This document shows positions 24,528 to 35,451 of a DNA stretch of 64,000 nt, piece by piece. The notes below the pieces were generated by a model. That model was not told where the DNA came from. It saw only the letters and a list, made by a program, of their open reading frames with translations, and ran no database searches. The number at the start of each line of letters is the position of its first letter. Within the stretch, counting starts at the first letter, position 1. This DNA comes from Cardinalis cardinalis (Eukaryota > Chordata > Aves > Passeriformes > Cardinalidae). The DNA is taken from positions 180,972 to 244,971 of the forward strand of contig JACDOX010000134.1 in assembly GCA_014549065.1 (NCBI GenBank), written 5' to 3'. The position numbers and the translations under genes were made by a program.

Positions 24528-24668
24528 TCTGCCTCAGTTTCTGATTTGCTAAAGGAGTGTCATAGCCTTTTTTATGTGACAAGAGAAAATAATAATGTTA
24601 ATGTTTTTTATGAAGGCTTCTAAGATCTATGGAGAAAAAGATTGCGTATATATCAGTATTTTATAGTT
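24528..24668 (+). mobile_element. Ancient MIR/L2-like (or CR1/L3-like) relic
   Basis: The segment opens with 'ctgcctcagtttct' and 'gctaaagg'. It closes with 'ggcttctaagatctatgga' followed by 'aaaaagattgcgtatatatcagtatttta'. This order matches the shared tail of old amniote SINE/LINE 3' ends (a CCTCAGTTTC start and a CTTTGAGATCTATGGATGAAAAG.GCTATATAAG end). It is strongly diverged. Which of the related families it belongs to cannot be decided by eye. Confidence 0.5.
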
Positions 24669-26789
24669 GTTGAAATTCTAATAGTATTAAGAGATAATTT
24701 TTCTGTGTGGTGAATGGATGAGAGGACACAGATAATGATTTGCCAATCTAGACAGAAACAGAGCAAAATAGCCCATTATCTGCATTTTCATTTGATAATA
24801 GGATGTCCAGAGAGAGCAAAGAAAATTTAATCAAGTAGGGACCATGGCCTTTTATTTTCATGAACTTTGCTTTGAAACAAAATGGAAGCATTCATCTTAT
24901 TTTGTTGGTATCAGCCTTTTCTAATGCTGCTAAGAATAGTTGAATATTTCAACTTAAAAGGATAGTATCAATATCACAAGATAAATGTTTCCTTTTTCAT
25001 AATGTAAACCAACACCACAGGTCCTCCAGTATCCAGAGAAGATAGGTACAAGCTGAATTAACCTACATTAAAACAACTCAATAAATCAAATATTTAAAGC
25101 TCTCTGAAACTTTTCAAATTAGCAGTGCTTGCAAAAATCACATTTAAAATATGTGCCACTGAGTCAGAGTCAGGAAAGATATACTTAGATGTAAGGGGAG
25201 TCTTCTGAGCTTGTATTTATAATTATTTTAATTGTAAAAGAAACAATTCTGGTTATCTTTTTATAATTAAATTTCACGTACTGACCTATTTGAAGTGAAA
25301 GGCAAGGGAAAAAATTCTATCCNCCTGCATCTGCTGTTTCCTGGATACAATCCAGTCTTTCAGACTAACACTAACTCACAAAGCAACAGAGANAGGACAA
25401 ATATGCCCCCTCTCTTTGCTGATTAGAGGATGCCTCATAAATGCATTCCCTGGATAAGGTTTATAATAGACTCATCCACTTTGCGTTCAATTGTAAATTC
25501 AATACCTAGTACTATTAGCTGTTCTATCTGCTGAACTTCATCGTGTTAAACATTTGGTAATAAACAGACTGGACACAAACAATAAAAATAATTGTAGATA
25601 TTTCTCTAAAGTATACATTGCAACTTGGGATTTTAGTCTCAGACCTTGTTTTCTTTTTTATTTTCTTTTACAGTAACTCCTTGGTAGCAGCAGAGGATGA
25701 GCAAATGCATTGTGTGCAAAGGCTGAGTCAATTAGAAATAGCTGTCATGTGCATTGAAGTGCTGTTGTTTAAAGTGAGAATATTCTAAATGCAGAGAGCT
25801 GTTACAGTTGGGGAGAATATCTGAATTGTCGTTTCAGCTCTTTTGCTCAGTTCTGACTTCAAGCATGGACCTTGTCAAAGCAGAATGACATCTTGGTAGG
25901 AGTTCTGTGCCTTATTCTTAATCCTGATGAGCCAAACCTACAGTGAGCTCCCATTGCTCAGAAAGAGCCAGAGAGTCACGGGGTCACACCAAGCCAAACT
26001 GTACAGATCAATTCTGCGGAGTTTTCTAAAAGCATAACCTTAAATCCTGCAAAAACCANTTCCCCATGCTTCAGTCTCCTGAGAAAGCAGCTCCCACTGC
26101 CTCCTGCAGCCCCACTCATGGCTGGAGCTAAGCCATACGCACAGCACTTCAGAACCAGGTGAGGACCAGGGAATTGTGTAAAAGAGATAGAGATGTTTTG
26201 TGTTCAAACAGCTTTTGCTTAACACTTTTGCTNCAGTAAAGCACACATATAACCTTAAAGCACGTCTCACCCCGTTTCTGTTTGATTTTTCAGATCCATG
26301 GCTCCAAACTCCTTGTGTGCTGCATCAGGGTGCCTTTGCAAGTGCCTGTTAAATGCCTGATGGTGCNCACAGAATTTCCCAGTCACTGCCTTATCAGTGG
26401 TCCTGATAATGGGGATGAAGCAGGCAAATTAGGGCTGTCACCACAAGCTTGTGCTTTCCAGCATCTGTCACTGAAGTTTTCAGTGTAAGAACCTGTTNTC
26501 TACCCAGAAGAGCTTGCCCAGGCATCCTCTAGTGGATAAATGTGTTTATCACAGATCTTTTAAGCTGGCTGATGATGCTGTTCTAGACTGGCAAGCATCA
26601 GTTGTTTTTTTTGAGACTCTAGAAGCTTCTTACGCACACTGATACGCATAAATAAAGTTATAAAGTTCATTCAGAGCACCCTTTAAGCAGACAAATTAAT
26701 TAAGAAATNTTTTTTTCAGGAGGAATTATGGTAATAAGGATGCCAAAAGCTCAGATCATATCTGCTCCTCTGTAGAGCTCTGAAAAGTG
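24669..26789. other. Unique non-coding sequence
   Basis: No gene or repeat is recognised. It is AT-rich with moderate-complexity patches around 25700-26500. Frames there (26040-26270 minus, 26282-26488 plus) have no recognisable motif. Confidence 0.5.
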
Positions 26790-26935
26790 ACTTTTGGCCT
26801 CAGTTTCTTCTTCTCTAAAAGGACTGTTAATTGTAATGGCAATCAGGAGGGATTGATTTACTGGTATTTACAGTGCTCAGCATACGTAAGCCATAAAATA
26901 AATGGTATCCTTTTGTCATTATCAGTTATTAATTT
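26790..26935 (+). mobile_element. Ancient MIR/L2-like relic
   Basis: 'Ggcctcagtttcttcttc' at 26796 is followed by 'ctaaaaggac', 'ggattgatttactggtatttacagtgctcagca' and 'aaataaatggtatcc...cattatca'. This is the same order as the 3' half of MIR and L2 elements: CCTCAGTTTCC, TCTGTAAAA, GGATTAAATGAG, TGCTTAGCA, AATAAATGTTA, ATTATTA. It is one of the most ancient recognisable repeats in the window. Confidence 0.6.
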
Positions 26936-28614
26936 TATTCCTCATATATTAAATAAATCCTGAGCTAATGCAACAACTATTTCTGATGAAAATCTAGAAC
27001 TGACATCTCTTTTCACCAGTGTGGATCAGGGCTAACAATGAATCTTATTTAGAATTTGAAAGGGAGAAAAAAAAAAGAAAGAAAAAAGATTGCTTTAATA
27101 CAAATGGGTTGCAGCCATTTTTACTTCCTTACATACTAAGAGAAATAGGGGCCTTGATATATATTCCCAAACCAGGTGATGCTAGGAACCCAGAGAGGTG
27201 AATCAATCATCTGTGATTTCCAGTCCTATTCCCTGGCTGAAGCACACTGTGTTTGAGCAGCCAAACTTTGTTGAAATTCACCCATTGCNGAGACTCAGGG
27301 CAGCCTGTGGGAGTCGGGAAGCAGAGTGGATGGCCAGCAGCCCTTTAAGGAGACAGCAGGCCATGTGTCAGTTGTCAGGAAAACGTATTCCTCTATTTTC
27401 CTACCCCTTGAGTCAGCTATATTTCACAGCTCTGGTGTCAACGGAAAAGCTTAATATCAACTGTATTGGTAATACAGCTTTCCAATTAATTCGTGTCCCT
27501 GAAATATAACTTTCTTTTTCTTTTTCCTTTTTTCACTCACTAGGAGTGGAAATTTGACCANAGGTATGACAGTGCTGCTAACACTATGTTTATTATTAGG
27601 GATATTAATCTGAACCATTGCTTTAGGACCTGTCTGTTGCATGCAAACAATAACCAACATGATGTCATCTACATCTCACATGGGTGTGCTTTTCCACACT
27701 TCATCAACAGAGAAAGATATTATCTTATAATTTGCCTAAATGTTAGGTTTTGGGTGTTTTTATTTCCCCAATATTGCTAGCACCAGTAGCACAGGTGCCA
27801 TGATATCTTATTAATATATTTCTTTATCTGTAGAGGGATAGGAGATTCTAGCAGAGATGTTTTGAATGTGTTTTCATGGGAAAGAAGGAATTTGAATACT
27901 CTGAAGCTTGTTCTGAGCTATTTCTCAATTTATATGTGAGGCTCTTTCCCAATAAAGTCAATATTTCAAGTAAGGGAGCTAAAATAATTTAATTTTCTTC
28001 TAGATGAATTTCTTTCTTGTGTACCATTGTTGATAGAAACTGTATTTAAACCCATTTTAATGGGACATATGGGTACAAACAAATCTGTGGCTTATGTCAA
28101 TCCTTCATAAGATGCNTCTATTTAATGTAGGATAGCTCTTTTTGTGCTAAGCATCTTGGGTGTAATTTGCTGCCAAAAGGAAGAAACAAAATAATTTCAG
28201 AGCCTATTACCTAATTCCAACGCAGTCAGTGAAATTACATCATGTGATAATTTCCCTAGGCCTTCCTATTTTTCTTTATTTACAGTAAAGGAAACCTATA
28301 TGCAATAGTTTATGTCCTGAGCCCATCTGCTACCTTGATGGACCCTGAGCAAATTTCATGGCAAGAGTGTTTCTGTGAACTGCAGTTTAGCCAGGGACCA
28401 CCCCAGTAGTTTGTCTCTCCTCCCTTCTAAGGGAAAGGATCTTGGCAAGAGATCTTCTCATTCCAAATTCTAGATATAAAAACACTCTAAGAAAAGTCCA
28501 GGATTCACAGAAAAATTGATATAATTTGAGGCCAAACAACAGAACCAACAACAAAACAAACAACAAAAGCATTTTTACCTGTTTATCTCTGTGACTGGAG
28601 TGAAATGGGAAGGA
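26936..28614. other. Unique non-coding sequence
   Basis: No gene is found. The frames at 27019-27780 and 28387-28615 lack any recognisable protein family. The part of the minus frame above 28615 is CR1 sequence. Confidence 0.5.
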
Positions 28615-28875
28615 AAGGGTGATTGTTTCANTTGGAAGGAGCCTACAATCATGTCTGTCAAATTCAGGCCTGACCAAGTAAAAGTGTATTGCTAAAGGTG
28701 TTGTGCAATCTGCTCTCAAGCACTGGCAAGCTTGGGAATTGCCTGCCTCTTTAGGAAGCCTGTCCTGGTGTTTGACCACCTCCTTGGCAAGGAAAGACTT
28801 TCCTATATCAAGTCTGAACCTCCCCTGGTGCAGTTTTGTGCCATTCCCACATGTCCTGTCTGTGGATACCACGGA
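28615..28875 (-). mobile_element. CR1 LINE 3' end fragment
   Basis: Read on the minus strand, the sequence gives the CR1 3' region in order: a 'GACAGGAC..GTGGGAATGGCA' section near 28850, 'TGCACCAGGGGAGGTTCAGACTTGAT' character near 28820, 'GGTGGTCAAACACCAGGACAGGCTTCCT' character near 28770, then 'GATTGTAGGCTCCTTCCAA' next to 28620. The far end lacks the usual ATTCTATG microsatellite. The 161-codon minus frame is an accident of this non-coding tail. Confidence 0.8.
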
Positions 28876-29749
28876 GATGAGATCATCTTGCTCTTAGTGT
28901 GTTTTAAAACACAGTTATAACTGTGCGTACAACCAGTTCCTCTGCAGACATAAGAATTATACCAGCAGATGCTTTGGACCATGAGTTCTGTGGGAAGATA
29001 TTAAGCTGCTGTTTCTTATCTTCGTAAGACCAATATTGCCTTAAGTGTGATGGAACATTTTGCCTTGGAAATGTTTATTTCTTCAGTGGTGCGTGTGTGT
29101 GCGTGTGTGCGTGTGTGAGTCTAAGGGTGTGTGTCCTTGAATATCTTTTTTCATTGCACTTCAAGATTTGATGACTCCAAGTGATCCTGCTATTGATTCA
29201 ATATTAGGGAAACAAAGAGTTATTAAGTGATAACCTGTTGGTGTATATTTTTTGCTCTGTTCATATAAACCAGTGGAGCAAGATCAATTTACTCTCCAGT
29301 TGAATTGCTTTTCTTGTGGGCACCTAAAGCATACGTTAGAGATCAGCTTCCAAGAAACAAATTTATTTTCCTGAAATGATGGTCTTTATTGGCAACATCT
29401 AGTTCTTTTAATTTTACAGTTGGTTTACCAGTTATTATCTCTGTTTTCATGAAGCATGAGAAAAATGCTAGAACAGTTAAATGTGCTTACCATATAGTTT
29501 GTGAATTAGTGACTCCTTAAAATTGGCAGCAGATGTGGAGTGAAACTGCACTGTCAGTTCTCCTTTCTCTCCCCCTCCTTTCCTCCCTGCAAACCCTGGG
29601 AAATCATTTGCCTGGCAGAGATTACCAAGGTGCCATCAGCATGTCACACTCAGCTCACACAGTGGTATCAAATATTCGTTCTTATTCCTGACCCCCTCGT
29701 TTGGCTGTGACAAATCTGAGAAATCTGAAAGTTGTGGAGGCTGGGGAGG
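28876..29749. other. Unique sequence with a (GT)n microsatellite
   Basis: No gene is seen. An interrupted GTGT/GCGT repeat lies at 29090-29134. The part nearest 29640-29749 may be a further decayed extension of the hAT-like relic that follows, but I cannot align it to that family. Confidence 0.45.
29090..29134. repeat. (GT)n microsatellite with GC interruptions
   Basis: GTGCGTGTGTGT-type units cover about 28 bases, followed by a second short GTGTGTGT run. Confidence 0.88.
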
Positions 29750-30170
29750 GGGAAGGAAGCAAAAACTCCTCTGATGCTTTTCTTGCCCATTATGCATTTG
29801 ACGGAATGTGCCTTTTAAATGACTTGTACATCTCTTCTCAGGTGTGCTATGGGCAGAGTGGCAGCAATTGCCAGCGGTGACTAAGTGAGAAGTGACACTC
29901 TCTGTCTCTCTGAGGGTTTCTTCAAGTCCAGTTTGGAGCCTTTCATTACATTGCAAGAATCCATTAAGACAGAAACAAGGTTATTCCATGAAATGTTTTT
30001 GTGACTAAAGAGGACATCCAGCTCTTTAATCAGTGACAGAACATCTACTCTGACAAGACTGAGTGATACAATGCGCTTGGCTAGCACCTTTGCAACTGAA
30101 GGGGAATATAACTTACAAGGACAGACAGTATTCTCATTAAATTGCCATTGGTTGATTCATCAATGCTCCA
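29750..30170 (-). pseudogene. Frameshifted relic of a hAT-superfamily transposase-like protein
   Basis: Two minus-strand frames join into one protein-like reading. The upstream frame (about 30165 down to 29932) carries ISWNNLVSVLMDSC and then NVMKGSK. The downstream frame (29931 to about 29780) carries GLEETLRE, then SHLVTAGNCCHSAHS, then HLKGTFRQMHN. This order (a 'NLVSVLMDSCxVMRGSKxGLE' block, then a 'PHLLDxxGDxCHHxHN' block, then a short hydrophobic/aromatic block) is the one I know from uncharacterised vertebrate and invertebrate proteins of hAT-transposase descent. The frame breaks in the A run at 29932-29936, where one base appears to be missing right after GSK. No start, zinc finger or dimerisation region is seen, and the flanks do not align. 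It is therefore a fragment and not expected to make protein. A chance match is possible, but the two blocks fall in the right order and spacing on both sides of the frameshift. Confidence 0.55.
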
Positions 30171-30358
30171 GTGGAAATAATTATTCTGTATATGTTTGAT
30201 GTAAATGTCTATGTCAAATGAAACCTCATTTTGTATTTTGCGGATGTCTGATCCATGATAATTTGGCTAATGCCTTCAGGTCATGAGATAACTGTCTTCT
30301 CCCTTCAGTTATGACAGGGCTGCAGTGAGAGCCTAAGAGTGATTTGGAGGAGATAAAT

Positions 30359-30410
30359 ACACACACAGACACACACATATCTATGTATAAACAAACCAAC
30401 AAACAAACAA
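30359..30410. repeat. (CA)n followed by an (AAAC)n-like stretch
   Basis: ACACACACAGACACACACA is followed, after a short spacer, by AACAAACAAACAAAC-type units. Confidence 0.85.
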
Positions 30411-31192
30411 AATCACCACTGCAATGTCAGCATAACCCACGTGGATTTTATTTGCCCCCATGTGGGTGCACCAGTTTTTGACTAGAACAAACTGAGAGTA
30501 ATTTCTTTGACCTTTGCAAAGTCACCCTAGAATAACTGGCAGGCGAAATCTCATCCCAAAAACATCTTTTGCAGCAAGATGCTGGAAGTCACCATGGGGG
30601 GAAAGAGGTGCTGTTGTATACTTAGATGTGCCAATATAATGCTATAAACACATAAAAGGCTACAGATTGATTTTGGAATGAGCCATAAGCAAAGTGAAAG
30701 TCAGAAGCACGGTGAAGTACTGCAGAATTATCCCAGTAATTTTGAAGGCTCTCTGAATAGGTGTGATTTAATTTCTTTCTGTCTGTTATAGGGAGAAAGG
30801 AGTTGTGCTTCATATATAGCAAAATTACTATTCATATAATATTGTCTAATGAAAAATGGGGTAATAGCCAAATAATGTTCACTTATTCTCACTACGAAGG
30901 TAAAAAGACACTGATTAGTCCACTTCAGTACTACGGGAAAGATTTAAATAGATTAGATTTGGGAGTTCTTTCAGTGTTGTTGGTATCTTCATAAGCATAT
31001 AATCTTAAAAAAATCTAATCTTTTTTATGCAAAATCAAGATCCTTAGTCATTTAGATAATTGTTAGTGATTAATATATCCTTGATAATACCTAGTTGTAT
31101 CTTATTTTATGAGCAAGACTATTGAAATCAAAAGGACCAATTATTAGATAAGGAAAAACCAACTGTTCATTAAAATCTTAGGAGTTTAGCCT

Positions 31193-31212
31193 TTTGTGTG
31201 TGTGTGTGTGTC
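31193..31212. repeat. (TG)n microsatellite
   Basis: About nine TG units form a short dinucleotide repeat. Confidence 0.85.
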
Positions 31213-33889
31213 AGAAAGTCATTAGGAGGAGAGGGTGAAAAGAGAAGGATAAAGACAATAAGGAATATCAACTGAGATTATTTTTTTCAGTCTTTTTTGC
31301 TTTTGAATTCTTTGAAATAACGAAATCAACTGGTATTTTTTTTTAAAATCATAATAAGGAAATTGAGAGAAAATAAAGAAGACATAGAAATCAGTAATTG
31401 CCAAGAAGGATTTTTTTCTTTCTTTTTAAGAGAAATAAGATAAATGAATGTTTTTCAAATGAGAGAATCGTGACTGTTTTGGTTTCTCAGAATTTAATGT
31501 TACAGTTTTATAAAGTAACCTGTAATAAGTAGGAAAATAAAATAAGTTAAAAAGAAAGAGAAATATCAAGAGCAGAGGTTTGTATTAAATTTTTTAACAA
31601 TAGCTGTTATATGGGAGAAGAGGAAAAAATAGGCCGAGCTTCTCTAAGACAGTTCTGAGACAGTTTACTACTTGCAGTGGGAATTGGGAGTTCATAAACA
31701 GTTGGCTTAGAAGAAAGGCAGCAGCTATTGTCTTTAAATCAGAGTTCAGATTGTAATTTTACTCTAGATTTAAATTTCCCAACCTTCTTCTTAAGATGTT
31801 TGGTAGGAAAAAAAACAAATCTCACTTTCTCTAGGCATGGGACCTAGATGGTGCCAAGCCAAAGTCCAGTGGCCCACTTCCACTGTTAGTCCTGAGAGTT
31901 AGAGCACACTAATTTGGGAACACCTCTGTGCTAATTACTAATTCTCTNAGAGGCAGTTTGGATGCTCTGTAATGTGCTGGATTCATCCCCTTTGTGGCAT
32001 GGTGTCCATCTGCCTTCTCTTCCCCATGAGTTATCTGCTGTGGGGCAACCAGCAAGGCTGTGGCCCATTTCTTGTCAGCAGAGATGGGTCTTGGCTCAGA
32101 GAAACACAGACACAGAGTTTAGGGCTTGGTCTTCCTAGGGGCATCTACAACAGCAGACTACAAAAACTGAGGATTTATTTCCTTTGTAATATCTCAAGAA
32201 AGGCGATTTTCATGAACGAGAGGCATAAAAGTTGAAATACTTAAACTATGCTTTGACAAAGACATGGNAAGTCCAAGACAAAAATCTGTCATAAAGTTGC
32301 TTCTTTCTTTATGCTTCTNTAATCAATAGAGAAATCGACAATTCACCCCTTTATAAATAAAATGCATGTAAACCACGAAAAGCATCAGGATGGATCTTTG
32401 GGATAGCTTTTTTTTTCATTGTAAGGGTGAAAGTGTATTGTATAGCACAAGTTGTAGCATTGCATCCTTCATTTAAAGAAGTTCATCCTGAAAAAATACA
32501 TTTATTTTTTTGTCAGCTAGAAAACCGTATGTAGACACATAGAGACAATGAAAACACATTCCATTGAAATTCCAGTAAAATTTAAAATACTTTTAATGTG
32601 TTCCGCTATTTTTTTCTCTATAAATCATGTGGCACATAATGAGTAAAAGTGGTGTATCAGAGGATGAAAAGCTGGCATTTATTGAACAACTCTGATAATG
32701 TCAGTAAAAAATAAGGTAGCAAGGAAGCACAACAGTTTTATCATTATGGAACCAATTATCTCTCTACCCTATATATGTGNAAAGTATAAAAATGAGGAAA
32801 AACCTTGCTTCAAAGAATTTATTGCCAAATAAAGTATTGATACAGCTAATTGTTAAGTCTTTGTGTATTAATGAATAAAATAAACATTAGTGTTTATGAA
32901 TGTGCATGCATCGCTNATGGATAGATAGTTAGTGGGATAGATAAGTGGCAGAATTTATACACACATACACACCAACACACATATTATATCAGACTGTGGC
33001 TTATATCTTTTTCTCAACTCCTAATATCATCTCTGTGCACGAGACAGGGATCTTTGTCAGAGATTTATTCTGCAAATTAAATGAGCTATAGCCTCTTCCC
33101 TTATTTTAATGTACACTTTATTCTCAGAGCCATTGCTATTTAAATTTGTTCCTTAACACATGCGGTTCACTTTATTTTACTTTTACTGTGTCTGGACTAT
33201 TCAAAACTGACACATATAAAAAATAGTGCAGTTTCCCTGAAATAGCAGTGCCTTTGTATGTGTGAAGCTATAAATAAACACTGGCAGTTAAACTTCCGTG
33301 CTTTTAAACTTTAGCCTCTTTATCTCTGTCACTGTTAGAAGCCCCTATCTGGTCTGCCTTCCTTTTTTGCTTATGACAAAATGCTTATGCAGCAGTAATC
33401 AGTCTTGGAGGCCTACCCTCCTTTCCATTTCTTTCTTTCTCTTTTAATTTCTGAGTTGCAGCCACTAGTTTCATTGGCGTCTGCTGCAACTTGGCCAACA
33501 AATCAAAGTAGTAAATGTTTCTTCCAGAGCCAGCCTCTCCTCTCACCAAGCCCTCTGTGGTTATCAGTCACAGCTGATTAGTGAATGTACTGGCTTGTTC
33601 CCCTCGTTTTCCATTTGCTACAGGCAAACCATGGTTAAAACCAGGTCANATCCTGTCTTTCAGTTGTGTCAACCATACCACTGAGCTTGGTGTCATCTGC
33701 AAACTTGATGAGGGTGCATTCCATCCCACTGTCCCTGTCACTGATGAAGATGTTAAAAAATATTGGTCAGTATGGACCCCAGAGGGACAGCTCTGTCACT
33801 GATCTCCTTCTGGTTGTTGAGCCACTGACCACAACCCTCTGGAATCCACTGACCAACGAGTTCCTAATCCACTGAACAGTCCATCCATC

Positions 33890-34526
33890 AAAATCTCTTG
33901 GGACTTCAGCTGCTCACAGTGACCCCAAGATACATTAGAAAATCTCTTTTCCCAGCCCAGTGGTTGANGAAGAAGTCAGAACTCTTCAGTTCTTGGTCTC
34001 AAGGTTGTTTATTGTTTCTTAGCTATAAAATTCTTTCTCCTGTCCAGCNGAGGTCTGCTCAGCAAGACANTCCAGGCACTCTGCCTCCCCTGGGGTGGTG
34101 TTATCTTTTTGTACTAAAAACTACNTGTACATTATTTACAATTACTTTCCAATACCTATCACCTATGTTAGACAGTGAGCTTCTACTCTAAACCAGTCTA
34201 AAAGTGCCAACATCACAGCANAAGATGGAGGCCAAGAAGAGGAAGAAGNAGAAAGGCTGGACATGCCCAAATTCTTCCATCTTGCCCCTTGAACCCCCAT
34301 TCTAAAAACCCCAAAAAATCTATTTTTCTACCCTGTGACAAACTGATTATTATTCTACTTATACTTTTGTGGCTTGCAGATCTTCATATAAGGTTGATAA
34401 CTTTTTCCATGGGTCATAATCAAAGTCACAGGCATCTTGGCTTTGTGCCAGGGTCTCTGAGCCCCCTGGCAGGGGTCCTGGCAATCCGGGACAGCCAGAG
34501 GGATGTCCTGAATTCCGACAAAAATC
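33890..34526 (-). mobile_element. Solo LTR, ERVK/ERV2-like, 625 bp, nested in CR1
   Basis: The LTR spans 33896-34520. AAAATC flanks it at 33890-33895 and at 34521-34526, a 6-bp target duplication typical of ERV2/ERVK-type elements, and both flanks are CR1 sequence that joins when the insert is removed. On the minus strand it starts TGTCGGAATTCAGGACAT. At its other end the plus strand reads TCTTGGGACTTCAG, a slightly decayed form of an expected TGTCGGGACTTC terminus. AATAAA lies at 34008-34013 (minus), and a TATAAG sits near 34365. No internal viral genes are present. The clean duplication suggests a fairly young insertion, later than the CR1. Confidence 0.88.
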
Positions 34527-34734
34527 CATCTCTCTCTAACTGAGAGAGAAGGATTTTGGTGGGGACTGTGTCAAAGGCCTTACAGAAGTCCAGATAGATG
34601 ACATCCTTAGCTCTCCTGTCTTCTACTGATTTAGTCACACCATCACAGNAGGCCACTTGGTTGGTCAGGCAGGAGTTGGCCTTGGTGAAGCCATTCTGGT
34701 TGTCTCAAGTCACCTCCCTCTTTACCATGTGCCT

Positions 34735-34874
34735 TAAGGATGCTGTCAGTTACATAAGGATGGGGTCAGCAAGGTCATGGTGCAGCTGGAGGTTTTCCAA
34801 GCAAGGAAAATCNAGTAAGAAGTGGTTCTTCTACAGGTACATCAGCCAGAAAAAGAAAGTAAAAGAAAGAAGCT
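34735..34874 (+). repeat. Inverted duplicate of a CR1 segment (arm 1)
   Basis: This 140-base stretch lies within the minus-strand CR1 but reads in the opposite orientation. Its plus strand matches the reverse complement of 35321-35451 with roughly 85 percent identity by eye. Shared words include ATAAGGATGGGGTCAGCA, CAGCTGGAGGTTTT, CAAGCAAGGAAAA and ACATCAGCCAGAAAA. Both arms, read in their own sense, translate to a matching IRMGSA...WRF-KQGK-SKK string. CR1 sequence in the normal orientation resumes directly on each side, so the segment was inserted rather than being the boundary of another copy. Confidence 0.85.
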
Positions 34875-35320
34875 CAGCTTCTAAGAGGGCCTGTTCCATG
34901 ACCATACTAGGCACAAAGGTGAGAATGATGGGCTGGTAGTTCCCAGTCTCTTCCTCTCCACCCTTTTTAAATATGGGTACAGTGTTTCCTTTTTTCCAGT
35001 NNCCTGGGNCTTCATTTAACTGCCATGATGTTCAGGCATCACACACTCAGCTTGGTAGATGAGAAAAATCCCTCAGGATTNTGGGATGCATCTCATGGTA
35101 TCCCATTAACTTATGTACGTTCAGGCTCCTCGAGTGGTCATGACCATGATCTTCTCTTACAGTGGGAGGGACTTNGCTCCTCCAGTCCCCTTTTTGTGTG
35201 TCACCCACTTAAGAGGNGTAAGAAGGAGACTCTTGCTGAAGACTGAAACAAAACTACTGAGTACCACAGCCTTCCTCTCATTTATTTTTACCTGTTTGTA
35301 AGACTTACTCATCAAGGAGG

Positions 35321-35451
35321 GCTCTGTTTCCTTTACTTTNATTTTCTGGCTGATGTACTTGTAGAACTACTTCTTACTAGTTTTTCCTTGCTTGCAAAAC
35401 CTCCAGCTGAACCATGCTGACCCCATCCTTATGCAGCTGGCAGAATCCTTA
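35321..35451 (-). repeat. Inverted duplicate of a CR1 segment (arm 2, normal orientation)
   Basis: This is the source-like arm, in place and in the expected CR1 order and minus orientation. It pairs with 34735-34874. The two arms are separated by about 450 bases and could form a long hairpin in single-stranded DNA or RNA. Confidence 0.85.

Larger units (their letters stand above)
30171..33644. other. Unique AT-rich sequence
   Basis: No gene is recognised. It includes CA and TG microsatellites (30359-30410, 31193-31212) and an interrupted CA repeat near 32955-32985. The frame at 31972-32235 has no recognisable motif. Confidence 0.5.

Noticed and set aside
28387..28872. 161-codon minus-strand frame
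   Set aside because: Its first half translates the non-coding 3' end of CR1, and the second half is anonymous.
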